Below, in pieces: positions 36,176 through 45,319 of a stretch of DNA of 64,000 nt. This stretch comes from an uncultured Ferrimonas sp. Lineage in GTDB: Bacteria > Pseudomonadota > Gammaproteobacteria > Enterobacterales > Shewanellaceae. Numbering within the stretch: the stretch's first letter is position 1; each line of letters starts with the position of its first letter. The translations under genes and the position numbers were made by a program. Below the pieces are notes generated by a model. That model saw only the letters and a list, made by a program, of their open reading frames with translations. It had not been told where the DNA came from and did not search any database. Where the stretch lies: NCBI RefSeq assembly GCF_947489035.1, contig NZ_CANLCI010000002.1, forward strand, positions 186,001-250,000, written 5' to 3'.

Positions 36176-37672
36176 ATGTCACACGCCCGCGTTGGCGACA
36201 CCATTGCCGCCATTGATTTAGGTTCCAACAGTTTTCATCTGGCCATCGCTCGGATCTTGGAAAACCGAGTGCAGATGCTGCACCGGATCAAGCAACGGGT
36301 GCAGCTTGCACAAGGCATGGATCAACAGGGCAATCTGGCGGACGACGCCATCGAACGCGGCCTTGACTGCCTGCGCCAGTTTGCCCAACACCTGGTCGCC
36401 AGTGACATCAGCGACATTCGCGTGGTGGCCACCTACGCCCTACGCAGCGCCCCCAATCGGCAACGCTTTGTGCAACCCGCAGAGCAGATCCTCGCTACCC
36501 CCGTCGAGGTGATCGCCGGCAGCGAAGAAGCCCGATTGATTTTCCAAGGGGTGGCGCAATCGTTGGAACTTGACGGCAACAGCTTGGTTATCGACATCGG
36601 CGGCGGCTCCACCGAACTGATCATTGGCCAAGGCCGCAGCCCGAAACTGATGGAGTCGGTCAACATGGGCTGCGTCAGTTTTCATGATCGTTTCTTCGCC
36701 ACCAACAAACTCAGCAGTAAAGGGGTTAACCGCGCCATTGTGGCCGCACAGCAGCAGTTAGAGCCCTTGCTCGAACGCTACCACCGTTTGGGTTGGCAGC
36801 AGGTCATTGGTTGCTCTGGCACCATCAAGGCGCTGCAACAACTGTGCAGTGATGGCGACCAATCCCAGCCGTTAGAACGTGAGCAACTCGAACAGCTGCG
36901 CCAACAGTTGATAGACGGCCACCCCGCCACCACGGACGCCCTGAACCAGTTGCCGGAATCGCGGCGTAAGGTGATCCCCGCTGGATTGGCGGTGTTGTTG
37001 GCCTGTTTTCGCAGCCTCGAATTAACGCCGCTGCGCTTTAGCAGTGCCGCCCTGCGCGAAGGGGTAATTGTAGAGATGGCGGGGGAACAGGATCACGACT
37101 CCATCTGCCGTGAAACCGTTGCCGCAATGGAGCGGTTGCATCATGTTGATACCAGCCACGGCAAGCAGGTGGCCAAAAGCGCCAGCGCCTTCTTTAAAAG
37201 CTCACCCTGCCACAACGCCCCCATGCAGCGGTTGCTGAAATGGGCCGCGCGCTTGTTAGAGGTGGGCTTATCACTGAATTTTCGCGGGATGCACCGCCAC
37301 AGCGGCTATATCCTCAGCAACAGCAACCTGCCTGGCTTTACCGTAGAGCAGCAACAACTGCTGGGTTGGTTAGGGCGCTTTCAACGCAAGCGGTTGGACG
37401 AATGCCAACCGCTGCTGCTGCAACTGGCGGATCCCCTTAGCCAGCAGCACTTGTTGGTGTCGTTGCGGCTGGCGGCGCTCTGGCATCTGGGGCGGCGTCA
37501 TCAAATGGCGATGCCCAACGTACACTGGCACCCCAATAAACTGGTGCTGTCACTGCCGTTTAACAGCGACGAGGAACCATTGTTGTGGGCGGATCTGGAA
37601 CAAGAACAGCGGCAACTGCAACAAATCGACTGGCAATTAGAATTGCACCAACGGCCGCCAGCGGCGCACTAA
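36176..37672 (+). CDS. ppx: Exopolyphosphatase Ppx
   Basis: Releases orthophosphate from polyphosphate ends. The 498-aa ASKHA-fold protein has AAIDLGSNSFHLAIAR, the catalytic-acid region GSEEARLIFQG (E) and IDIGGGSTELIIG, then GCSGTIKAL and the helical C-terminal domain. It forms an operon with ppk (11-bp gap), so synthesis and breakdown are co-expressed. It faces pstS convergently. Confidence 0.96.
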   Translation: MSHARVGDTIAAIDLGSNSFHLAIARILENRVQMLHRIKQRVQLAQGMDQQGNLADDAIERGLDCLRQFAQHLVASDISDIRVVATYALRSAPNRQRFVQPAEQILATPVEVIAGSEEARLIFQGVAQSLELDGNSLVIDIGGGSTELIIGQGRSPKLMESVNMGCVSFHDRFFATNKLSSKGVNRAIVAAQQQLEPLLERYHRLGWQQVIGCSGTIKALQQLCSDGDQSQPLEREQLEQLRQQLIDGHPATTDALNQLPESRRKVIPAGLAVLLACFRSLELTPLRFSSAALREGVIVEMAGEQDHDSICRETVAAMERLHHVDTSHGKQVAKSASAFFKSSPCHNAPMQRLLKWAARLLEVGLSLNFRGMHRHSGYILSNSNLPGFTVEQQQLLGWLGRFQRKRLDECQPLLLQLADPLSQQHLLVSLRLAALWHLGRRHQMAMPNVHWHPNKLVLSLPFNSDEEPLLWADLEQEQRQLQQIDWQLELHQRPPAAH

Positions 37673-37775
37673 GGGCGGCTTTTAGCCCCACAAAGGTCAA
37701 ACACTCAAGTCTGCCGCTAATAGCCGCAGCCAAGATGCCCTCAAACCAAGGCCTAAGCAGCGTTACGGCGCGGTG

Positions 37776-38750
37776 TTACGGCGCCAGGGTTATGCCAACC
37801 TTAGCCAGATCCCGCGCCACCACTGCCGCAGGCACCGGCATGTAGCCCTCTTTGGCGACCACCTGCTGCCCTTGTGCCGACAGGATGTACGTTAAAAACT
37901 CCGCCACCAGCGGTTCCAACGGTCGATTGGGGTGTTTGTTGACATAGAGGTACAGGTAGCGGCTCAGGGGATAGCGACCGGCGGCGGCGTTATCTCGATT
38001 CGCTGCAATAAAGTCGCCTCCCTTGCTGGCGATCGGCACCGCCTTCACCCCCGCGGTTTGATAGCCAATGCCCGAATAGCCGATGGCGTTGATCGAGGTC
38101 GCGACCGATTGCACCACCGAGGCCGATCCCGGCTGCTCATTAACCGAAGCATTAAAGTCGCCGTTGCACAGCGCCTTTTTCTTAAAATAACCGTAGGTGC
38201 CAGAAACCGAATTGCGCCCATAAAGCTGAATGTCGCGCTGGTGCCAATTGCCGCTTAACCCCAGTTCACCCCAACGCTGATGGCTGTCGCCACCGCATTG
38301 CTGCGTGGCGGAAAACAGCCCATCCACCTGCGCCACGGTCAGCCCAGTGATGGGGTTGTCTTTATGAACAAACACCGCTAACGCATCAATCGCCACCCGC
38401 ACCGCCGTGGGCGGATAACCATGAAGCTTCACAAAGGCATCCCGTTCGTTGGGCTTCATTTTCCGGCTCATCGGCCCAAACTGACTGGTGCCCTCAGCCA
38501 AAGCCGGTGGCGCAGTGGAGGATCCCGCCGCTTGCACTTGCGGGTTGATGTTGGGGTAAAACTGACGAAACTGCTCCGCCCATAAGGTCATGATGTTGGC
38601 CAGCGTATCTGATCCCACCGACGACAGGTTGCCCGAGACGCCACTGCGCTTTTGGTATGGCGTTAGGGTGGGATCCGCCGCGGCGTGGGCGGCCAAACTT
38701 AAGCTGCTGGCGATAAAGGCAATGGCCAGCAGCCGCGAGGCGCGTTTCAT
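37776..38750 (-). CDS. pstS: Phosphate-binding periplasmic protein PstS
   Basis: Substrate-binding component of the Pst importer. The 324-aa protein has a signal peptide ([23 protein letters not shown]). Phosphate-contact-like motifs are [21 protein letters not shown] and [18 protein letters not shown]. The ATG at 38750 gives a proper signal peptide with GGGAG 7 bp upstream. It is not next to pstCAB but at the end of phoB-phoR-pstS, 4 kb away, on the same strand. Confidence 0.92.
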   Translation of the reverse strand: MKRASRLLAIAFIASSLSLAAHAAADPTLTPYQKRSGVSGNLSSVGSDTLANIMTLWAEQFRQFYPNINPQVQAAGSSTAPPALAEGTSQFGPMSRKMKPNERDAFVKLHGYPPTAVRVAIDALAVFVHKDNPITGLTVAQVDGLFSATQQCGGDSHQRWGELGLSGNWHQRDIQLYGRNSVSGTYGYFKKKALCNGDFNASVNEQPGSASVVQSVATSINAIGYSGIGYQTAGVKAVPIASKGGDFIAANRDNAAAGRYPLSRYLYLYVNKHPNRPLEPLVAEFLTYILSAQGQQVVAKEGYMPVPAAVVARDLAKVGITLAP

Positions 38751-38817
38751 GAGGGCACTCCCGTGCTCAACTGGGGGTGAGGGAAATTTGCAGCCGCTGA
38801 TGTAACCAACCACAGCG

Positions 38818-40125
38818 TTAGGCCTGCAAGGATTGTTTGGCGTGCATCACCGCCGGCAGTTCAAACCAGAAGCGGCTGCCAACCCCCAGATCCGAGTGGA
38901 TCTGCAGCTGGCTATTATGGTGACTGAGCGCGTGCTTAACGATGGCCAACCCAAGGCCACTGCCGCCGGTATCGCGAGAGCGAGCGCGATCCACCCGATA
39001 GAAGCGTTCCGTTAGCCGCGGCAGATGTTCTGGGGCGATCCCCTCGCCGCCGTCGCTAACGCTAAAGCAAGGGCGATCGCCCTCAAGCTGCCAATGCACG
39101 GTAATGGTGGCACCGTCGTCGCTGTAGCGCACCGCATTTTGCACTAAATTGGCGCAGGCACTGTGCAGCTGCATCTCATCACCAAACACCTGCAACTGGC
39201 TGTCCACCACAAACTGCAGCTGGTGGCGACCATTGGACAGCTCTAGCGCTTCTTGTTCAACGCGCTGCAAGATGGCGGGCATATCCGCCTTGTGTTCAAA
39301 ATCGATGTCAGTAGCCGATTCGATCCGCGACAACACCAGCAACCGATCCACCAAGCTTTTCATGCGCTGCGATTGCTCTTCCATCGCCGCATACTGCTTG
39401 GCCATCATCGAGTCCGGCTCGGCGGTCATCTGCATGATCTCAACGTAACCTTGCAATACCGTTAATGGGGTTTTCAGTTCATGGGACACATTCGCCACAA
39501 AGTCGCGGCGCATCTCTTCCAGTTGCCGCACTCGGGTGATATCCCGGGCAATCAACAGGTGCTGGCTGTCGCCGTACGCCATGATGCGGATCTCCAAGAT
39601 CCGATCGTCATTGAGTGGCGACACCAGTTCAAGGGATTCGCTGAAGTCCCGCTTATGCCAATAGCGCACAAAACGGGGGTGACGCACCAAGTTGTGGATG
39701 CGATTACCGCCATCTTTCGGCCAGCGCACCCCCAATAAGTGTTCAGCCAGATTATTGCTCCACTGGATCTGCCCTTCCGAGCCCAGCACCAAGGTGGCAT
39801 CAGGCAGCGCTTCTGCGCCTTCGCGAAAGCGGGTCAGCATCCGCGCGAGGTGGGCCCGACGACGACGGTTTTTGCCTTGCAAGCGGTAGATGCCGTTAAA
39901 GATCGGCTCCCAGCTGCCACTGCCGTGGGGCGGGGTTAGGCTGCGCTCGCGCCACAACCAGTTGGCCAAGCGCAATAGGTGGCGGTAATGCCACAACAGC
40001 AGCGCCCAAGTGGCCGCCAGCAGCATCCACGGCAGCAGATCCAGGGTCATTCCAACTATCACGAAGGGCAGAAACCACAACAGCAATCGGATCAGCAAGC
40101 GCGAACGGGAATACTCTTCAAACAT
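38818..40125 (-). CDS. phoR: Phosphate regulon sensor kinase PhoR
   Basis: The 435-aa kinase has two N-terminal membrane helices (about 9-48), a basic linker, a PAS domain (about 100-190, [21 protein letters not shown]) and HisKA with [19 protein letters not shown]. The HATPase domain has [13 protein letters not shown] and [13 protein letters not shown]. This is the classical PhoR layout and length. It lies 113 bp after phoB; this gap contains an inverted repeat TTCGCTGG/CCAGCGAA. Confidence 0.96.
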   Translation of the reverse strand: MFEEYSRSRLLIRLLLWFLPFVIVGMTLDLLPWMLLAATWALLLWHYRHLLRLANWLWRERSLTPPHGSGSWEPIFNGIYRLQGKNRRRRAHLARMLTRFREGAEALPDATLVLGSEGQIQWSNNLAEHLLGVRWPKDGGNRIHNLVRHPRFVRYWHKRDFSESLELVSPLNDDRILEIRIMAYGDSQHLLIARDITRVRQLEEMRRDFVANVSHELKTPLTVLQGYVEIMQMTAEPDSMMAKQYAAMEEQSQRMKSLVDRLLVLSRIESATDIDFEHKADMPAILQRVEQEALELSNGRHQLQFVVDSQLQVFGDEMQLHSACANLVQNAVRYSDDGATITVHWQLEGDRPCFSVSDGGEGIAPEHLPRLTERFYRVDRARSRDTGGSGLGLAIVKHALSHHNSQLQIHSDLGVGSRFWFELPAVMHAKQSLQA

Positions 40126-40238
40126 GGATCTACTCTATCGGTTGCTTTGGCAAGGCCGTGTTCGCTGGCGTTAAGCAGTAACTTCAGCCGTCATCCCCCT
40201 AAACAGCCAGCGAATGCCGATGGCTGCCCAGGCGAGGA

Positions 40239-40928
40239 TTACACTCGGGTAGAAAAGCGGTAACCGGCACCGCGAACGGTTTGGATCAGGCGATCGTGGC
40301 CCTGATCTTGGATCGCTTTACGCAAACGGCGAATGTGCACATCGACGGTGCGGTCTTCCACGTAAACGTTGGTGCCCCAAACGTTATCCAGCAACTGTTC
40401 GCGGCTGTAAACTCGCTCTGGGTGGGTCATAAAGAAGTGCAGTAAGCGAAACTCCGTTGGCCCCATATCCAGATTGGCTTCGTCGATGGTGACTCGGTGC
40501 GAAACCGGATCTAAGCGCAGCCCCTGCACTTCCACCGCCTCTTCTAAGCGAGTGGGTGCGGCGCGGCGCAGTACCGCCTTGATCCGCGCTACCAGCTCTT
40601 TCGGTGAGAACGGCTTGGTCATGTAATCATCGGCGCCCACTTCCAAGCCCTTCACCCGATCTTCCTCTTCACCGCGAGCGGTTAACATGATGATTGGGAT
40701 CTGCCGAGTGTGCTCATTGCTGCGTAAGGTTTTTGCCAACTGCACGCCGCTGCCGCCAGGCAGCATCCAATCCAGCAGGATCAGATCCGGGTAAGGTTCA
40801 ACGACCGCGGCCAAGCCCTGATCGTAATCAGCGGCACTGGAGGTGCGAAAACCATGTTGGTCCAACACAAACGCCAGCATCTCGCGGATGGCAGACTCAT
40901 CTTCAACAATCAAAATATTTGCAGTCAT
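40239..40928 (-). CDS. phoB: Phosphate regulon response regulator PhoB
   Basis: OmpR-type activator of phosphate-starvation genes. The 229-aa protein has receiver acidic residues ILIVEDE, phospho-acceptor D53 in [21 protein letters not shown], and a winged helix with [11 protein letters not shown]-like [11 protein letters not shown] and [14 protein letters not shown]. Identity with PhoB is strong, including the pairing with phoR. An autoregulatory Pho box lies upstream. Confidence 0.97.
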   Translation of the reverse strand: MTANILIVEDESAIREMLAFVLDQHGFRTSSAADYDQGLAAVVEPYPDLILLDWMLPGGSGVQLAKTLRSNEHTRQIPIIMLTARGEEEDRVKGLEVGADDYMTKPFSPKELVARIKAVLRRAAPTRLEEAVEVQGLRLDPVSHRVTIDEANLDMGPTEFRLLHFFMTHPERVYSREQLLDNVWGTNVYVEDRTVDVHIRRLRKAIQDQGHDRLIQTVRGAGYRFSTRV

Positions 40929-40966
40929 AGCGGTATTCAGGGTCCAGAAGTGACGATTCGCGAATG

Positions 40967-41000
40967 ATTATCGGGCAATTAAGTGACAGTAATATGACCT
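40967..41000 (-). promoter_or_regulatory. phoB promoter with Pho box
   Basis: Minus strand: AGGTCAT-ATTA-CTGTCAC (41000-40983), 10 bp, then -10 GATAAT (40972-40967). The box-to-minus-10 spacing is ideal for PhoB-activated promoters. It indicates autoregulation of phoBR-pstS. Confidence 0.82.
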
Positions 41001-41161
41001 TAACCGCAGGGATTGTGAATTTAATAACAAATTTACCACTGGCAACCAACATTTACTCCAAACCGTTACTGCTGTTCGTTTTTTTACGGTGTAACGCAGA
41101 GTGCTTGGCCATCATTGCTGGGCAGTTACAACGCCATTATCGGTGATAAATAGCGCAACTG

Positions 41162-41179
41162 TCGTCATATTTCTGTCAT
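41162..41179 (+). promoter_or_regulatory. Orphan Pho box pointing toward the porin 3' end
   Basis: TCGTCAT-ATTT-CTGTCAT on the plus strand is one of the best Pho boxes in the window, yet no plus-strand gene follows. The 335-bp phoB-porin gap otherwise holds the phoB promoter and the porin terminator. Confidence 0.6.
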
Positions 41180-41217
41180 AAAACCAAGTGGCGGTAACGG
41201 CGGCGCCAACGCCGATC

Positions 41218-41243
41218 AAAAAAGGGAGCCGCAGCTCCCTTTT
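41218..41243 (-). terminator. Terminator of the porin gene
   Basis: Stem GGGAGC / GCTCCC, loop CGCA; on the minus strand it is followed by TTTTTT. It lies 20 bp after the porin stop. Confidence 0.9.
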
Positions 41244-41263
41244 GCTTGAACCTAAGCCAAGGT

Positions 41264-42220
41264 TTAGAACTTGTGTTCTACGCCTACGCCAGCAAAAGAG
41301 CCGGACTTGCTGTTTTCGCTTTTGTTGTAAGAACGATCGGTAAAGTAACCAAACACTTTAGTCGCTTTAGCCAACTGGTAATCGGCCCCCACAGAGAAAC
41401 CGTCTGCGGTGTCTTCCAGGTCGGTGTATTGCAGTTTCAGCGTCAGGGCATCCATGCCGTAGGCCGCCGACACTAAGAAGCCATCTTTGCTGTCAGCCGC
41501 AAACTGCTCTTGTTGCTGGTACAGTGCGCCTAAGGTTACCCCAGCTACTTTTGTGCCCACGGTGGCGCGCACAATGCTGTCCAATCCGGCAACGTCACTA
41601 TCGTAAGCCAGTGCCGCGTAGTAATTGGCCTTTTTGTACTTGGCATCGCCATACATCGCCGCGATAGAGAACCCATCGGTTAGCTTATCGTCAGCGCCCA
41701 TCTGCTTATCCGCGCCTTCAGCAAGGTACGTAATACCCGCACTGAACAACCCCACTTTAGGGGTCAGGTAAGACAGAGTCTCCGTACCACGGTTGTCGCC
41801 TTTCAAGCCGTAGTTTTTCAAATCACCGGCGTAATCCGAGAAGATGTCTACCTTGCCTTGAGACTTTTTCAACATCGTGTCTTGACGACCCAGAGAGATC
41901 GCACCGAAATCGCCTTTTAGGCCAACAAACTGATTGCGTGGCTTGAAGTTATCGTCGCTGTCGTCGGTGTTAACTTGATACTCAATGGTGTAGAAAGCCG
42001 TTACGGACTGGCTCAGCTCCAGATCGCCTTTAATGCCCACTCGTGACGAGTTAGAGCGGATCTCGGTTTCTGCCTCGTCCGCTTTGCTCGCTGCATCAAA
42101 GTCATTAAAAGAGGCTTCAATATTAAGCTTACCGTATACGGTCAATGGGGCAGCAGTCGCTACAGCAGGGGCAAAAACAGCAGCTAATGCAGCAGCCAAA
42201 ACAGTACGCTTGGTAGACAT
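41264..42220 (-). CDS. Gram-negative outer membrane porin
   Basis: A 318-aa outer-membrane beta-barrel with signal peptide MSTKRTVLAAALAAVFAPAVATA. It starts APLTVYGKLNIEASF and ends in the phenylalanine-terminated barrel signature GVGVEHKF. Internal motifs SSRVGIKGDLELSQSVTAFY and LKGDFGAISLGRQDT are typical of the Porin_4/OmpC-like family. It lies directly upstream of phoB on the same strand and has a Pho-box-like site before it, so it may be the phosphate-starvation porin of this organism, analogous to PhoE. Confidence 0.9.
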   Translation of the reverse strand: MSTKRTVLAAALAAVFAPAVATAAPLTVYGKLNIEASFNDFDAASKADEAETEIRSNSSRVGIKGDLELSQSVTAFYTIEYQVNTDDSDDNFKPRNQFVGLKGDFGAISLGRQDTMLKKSQGKVDIFSDYAGDLKNYGLKGDNRGTETLSYLTPKVGLFSAGITYLAEGADKQMGADDKLTDGFSIAAMYGDAKYKKANYYAALAYDSDVAGLDSIVRATVGTKVAGVTLGALYQQQEQFAADSKDGFLVSAAYGMDALTLKLQYTDLEDTADGFSVGADYQLAKATKVFGYFTDRSYNKSENSKSGSFAGVGVEHKF

Positions 42221-42318
42221 GATCTCATTTCCTTGTTTATTAATTTTTGCTTTCTGGGTTCCGCAGAAAACAGGGCGGATAATGTCAGTGTTTTATGACA
42301 CTTATATTTCAAACGCCC

Positions 42319-42336
42319 ATGACATTTTTATTACAT
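42319..42336 (-). promoter_or_regulatory. Pho-box-like site upstream of the porin gene
   Basis: Minus strand: ATGTAAT-AAAA-ATGTCAT, then about 12 bp and a -10-like TATAAG, leaving a leader of roughly 85 nt. A second TGTCA-containing inverted repeat lies at 42283-42301. Confidence 0.55.
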
Positions 42337-42442
42337 CGTTTTTTCATTGTTGTCATTACAAAAACGCCCTTTGTTTGCGCCAAACATGGGTTTTCCCTAC
42401 ACTGCCGCACCAGCACTCCCTTCAATCGAATCAGGTACTCAC

Positions 42443-43357
42443 ATGTGGTTTAAAAACGCCCAACCTTACCGTCTTACCAAAGCCATCAACTGGCCGGTGG
42501 AAGAGTTAGAGCAGCAGCTTGAAGCTTATTGCTTTACCCCTGCCACCAGCCAAGAGATCAGCAAGCTGGGCTTTGTGAAGGCGCTGGGGAATAAAGCGGG
42601 GCAAAGCTTGGTGCATGCCGCGGGCGACAACCTGCTTATTGCCATCGAAAAAGAAGAGAAGATGCTGCCCGCATCGGTGATCCGCGAAGAGCTGGACGAA
42701 CGCATCAGTGCGCTGGAAACCGAACAAGGCCGTCCGGCACGTAAGGCTGAAAAAGACGCCTTGAAAGAGGACATCATCGCCGTTTTGCTGCCGCGCGCAT
42801 TCAGCCGCCGCAAGCAGGTACGCGCCTTGATCATGCCGAAACAGCAATTGATTTTGGTGGACTGCTCCAGCGCCAACCGCGCTGAAGAGCTGCTGTCGCT
42901 GCTGCGCCAAGCCATCGGTTCTTTGCCGGTGGCACCGTTGATGCCAAACACCCTGCCAGAAGAAGCGATGACCGATTGGGTTCGCACTGGCCGCGTTGGC
43001 AACCACTTTGAAGTGCAAGATGAAACTGAGCTAAAAAGCTTGGCCGAAGCCGGTGGCAGCGTGAAACTGAAAGATCTGCCGCTGGACAGCGACGAAGTGC
43101 GCGCTTACCTCGACAGCGGCTTGCTGGCTTCGAAGCTGGCAATGGATTGGTCGGAAAGCATCAGTTTTGTGCTGAATTCCGATCTGTCGCTAAAGCGCTT
43201 AAAGTTTGCCGATGTGCTGCAAGAACAAAACGAAGACATCGACAAAGAAGATCTGGCCGCTCGACTGGATGCGGATTTTGCATTGATGTGCGGTGAGTTT
43301 GAAAAGATGTGGCCGAACCTGCTGGATGCCATGGGTGGCGTTGACGACACCATTTAA
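42443..43357 (+). CDS. rdgC: Recombination-associated protein RdgC
   Basis: A ring-forming DNA-binding protein that limits RecA activity. The 304-aa product starts MWFKNAQPYRL and matches E. coli RdgC in length (303 aa). Typical segments are PATSQEISKLGFVKALG, RRKQVRALIMPK and the acidic C-terminus. The frame is open 96 bp upstream but MWFKN is the conserved start. Monocistronic, with its own terminator. Confidence 0.96.
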   Translation: MWFKNAQPYRLTKAINWPVEELEQQLEAYCFTPATSQEISKLGFVKALGNKAGQSLVHAAGDNLLIAIEKEEKMLPASVIREELDERISALETEQGRPARKAEKDALKEDIIAVLLPRAFSRRKQVRALIMPKQQLILVDCSSANRAEELLSLLRQAIGSLPVAPLMPNTLPEEAMTDWVRTGRVGNHFEVQDETELKSLAEAGGSVKLKDLPLDSDEVRAYLDSGLLASKLAMDWSESISFVLNSDLSLKRLKFADVLQEQNEDIDKEDLAARLDADFALMCGEFEKMWPNLLDAMGGVDDTI

Positions 43358-43385
43358 GGCTGCCTAAGTCCAAGCTTAGCCCCAG

Positions 43386-43417
43386 AAAAAACGCCAGCGC
43401 ATTTGCGCTGGCGTTTT
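43386..43417. terminator. Bidirectional terminator between rdgC and the M61 peptidase gene
   Basis: Stem AACGCCAGCGC / GCGCTGGCGTT, loop ATTT, flanked by A-run and T-run, so it serves both convergent genes. Confidence 0.9.
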
Positions 43418-43454
43418 CGATTGTAAAGCCGCTAACCCACAGCAACGCTATCGT

Positions 43455-45233
43455 TTACTCTGCCTCGGCGGCGGGGTTCGCTTGGGGAAACGCCGCTCCT
43501 GTCCATGCGGTAAACGCCGCCTGCTGTGCGGCAGTGGCGCCAGCTAATGGCACCAGCTTCAACTTGCCATCGGCAATTTTTGTTGGGGTTACGCTCACAC
43601 TCATTAAGCTGTCGCGGCGAAACAGATCGAGCGTAACGCTTTGATTATCAGCCAATTGCGCCCACTGCTGTGGCCATGTTTTGCCATCAAAGCGCAAGCC
43701 GTTAATGGCGAGGATCTGATCCCCTGCGGTTAACCCTGCCTGCCACCCTGGGCCACCACGCGCCACCTTGGTTAAGCGATTGTCATCGTCGATGCTTACG
43801 CCCATATCTAGGATCTGCTTGGTTGGCCATTTCATGGTTAGCCCCACCTGCGCCAACATCGCCTCAAAGTCGAGATTAAGCGGCTGTTCAATGTGCTGTT
43901 GCCACCACATCTGGCTGTCTTTATTGGCAATTTTGTTGATCAGGGTTTGCATCTGCGACGCGTTATACCCCACCGGGATCCGGTGTTGTTGGTACAGCCC
44001 TTGGTGTAATTGCGCTATCGATTGTCCCTGCTGCTGCAACCACAGATCCAAGGACCAGTTGGCCATGTAGCCTTCAGAGTAGATCGACACGCTGTTGTTA
44101 AAGCCGTAATCGCCACCGCGAGCAATCCAGTTATCAAAGCTGGCCTGCGCCACGGTTTGTTTCGCCACCCCTGGGCGACGGCGGTGTTCGGTGATGCGCC
44201 GGGCCACATCCGCTAAATACTCTTCGGTGGTCATGACGCCACCACGCAGTAACCACATATTTTGCAGGTAACTGGTGCCCCCTTCCGCAAACCACAGCAT
44301 ATCGGTGTAGTTGTCACGCTGGTAATCGTAGGGGATCAGCCCTTGTGGCCGGTACGCTTTCACGTTCCAGGTGTGCACCAATTCGTGGGCGGCGGTGGCG
44401 ATAAAGCTCAGGTAATCTTTGCGCTTAGCAAAGCTCCAACGGGGGCGCTGGATCACCGTTGAATTGAGGTGCTCGGTGGCGCCTCGCGCGCCGCTGGTGG
44501 CGTGCACAATAAACAGGTAGTAGTCGTATGGGTATTCGCCCTTAAAGTACTCACCGGCTGCGCCAGCCAACGCTTTCAGATCTGCCACCATCGCGGTGGT
44601 GTCGTAATTGCCCTCCCCCCAGATCACCAGCTCATAATCGCGCTTATCCACCTTAAAGCTGAAACTTTGGTGAATGCCGGTTTCAATCGGGCTGTCGATC
44701 AGCACATCGTAATTGGCGGCCTTAAATTGGTGCTCACCCAACCGTGGCAACCCCGAAACCGAACGCCACGACGGCGGCACCTGTAACGACACAGTCAGTG
44801 CCTCGTCACGTTGCTTTGGGTTGTACATCAGCACCCCAGAAGCATCAAGGTATGCGTGGCTGTCGTCAATGTGGCGGCTGCGCTGCCCCAGCTCTGTGGC
44901 GGTAACCGAATAGCTGATTGTCACCGGCCCTTGGTAACCGGCGGCAACTTGCCATTGGCCCCGAGCACTTTTATGCCACGGCAACGGCTGGCCATTCGCG
45001 TCGGTGGCGGCGAAATCCCGAATGCCATCGGCCAACGGTAAGATGGTGTATTTGCCGGTGCGCCAGTTGGGCAGCTGCACCGTTAACGGCTCAACGCCGT
45101 TGTGGTTCAACACCACATTCACATCGGCGCTGTGATGCACCGGATCGTTGATGTCGATGTTGTAGTCTACTTGTGCCTGCGCCAAAGGCAGCCACAGCAG
45201 CCCCGTCAGCGTAATTAACGGGTTCAATTTCAT
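43455..45233 (-). CDS. M61-family peptidase with PDZ domain
   Basis: A 592-aa exported metallopeptidase of the glycyl-aminopeptidase (M61) family. Signal peptide MKLNPLITLTGLLWLPLAQA; N-terminal beta domain (about 22-185); zinc motif HELVHTWN with the third ligand region WFAEGGTSY. A C-terminal PDZ domain (about 485-560) includes GGPGWQAGLTAGDQILAING. The ATG at 45233 has AAAGGA 6 bp upstream. Probably trims small peptides in the periplasm; substrate unknown. Confidence 0.92.
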   Translation of the reverse strand: MKLNPLITLTGLLWLPLAQAQVDYNIDINDPVHHSADVNVVLNHNGVEPLTVQLPNWRTGKYTILPLADGIRDFAATDANGQPLPWHKSARGQWQVAAGYQGPVTISYSVTATELGQRSRHIDDSHAYLDASGVLMYNPKQRDEALTVSLQVPPSWRSVSGLPRLGEHQFKAANYDVLIDSPIETGIHQSFSFKVDKRDYELVIWGEGNYDTTAMVADLKALAGAAGEYFKGEYPYDYYLFIVHATSGARGATEHLNSTVIQRPRWSFAKRKDYLSFIATAAHELVHTWNVKAYRPQGLIPYDYQRDNYTDMLWFAEGGTSYLQNMWLLRGGVMTTEEYLADVARRITEHRRRPGVAKQTVAQASFDNWIARGGDYGFNNSVSIYSEGYMANWSLDLWLQQQGQSIAQLHQGLYQQHRIPVGYNASQMQTLINKIANKDSQMWWQQHIEQPLNLDFEAMLAQVGLTMKWPTKQILDMGVSIDDDNRLTKVARGGPGWQAGLTAGDQILAINGLRFDGKTWPQQWAQLADNQSVTLDLFRRDSLMSVSVTPTKIADGKLKLVPLAGATAAQQAAFTAWTGAAFPQANPAAEAE

Positions 45234-45319
45234 AGCGAATCCTTTCCGAAATGTTGTTGTTATCATGTTGTCTCGCTGGCAGTATACAAGCTCTTTACTT
45301 CGTTTGATTAGGGTCTCCT

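Noticed and set aside
40126-40238. Possible small membrane-protein frame in the phoB-phoR gap
   Set aside because: A hydrophobic stretch is open on the minus strand, but it has no proper start codon and begins inside phoB; the only ATG with a ribosome-binding site gives 7 residues.
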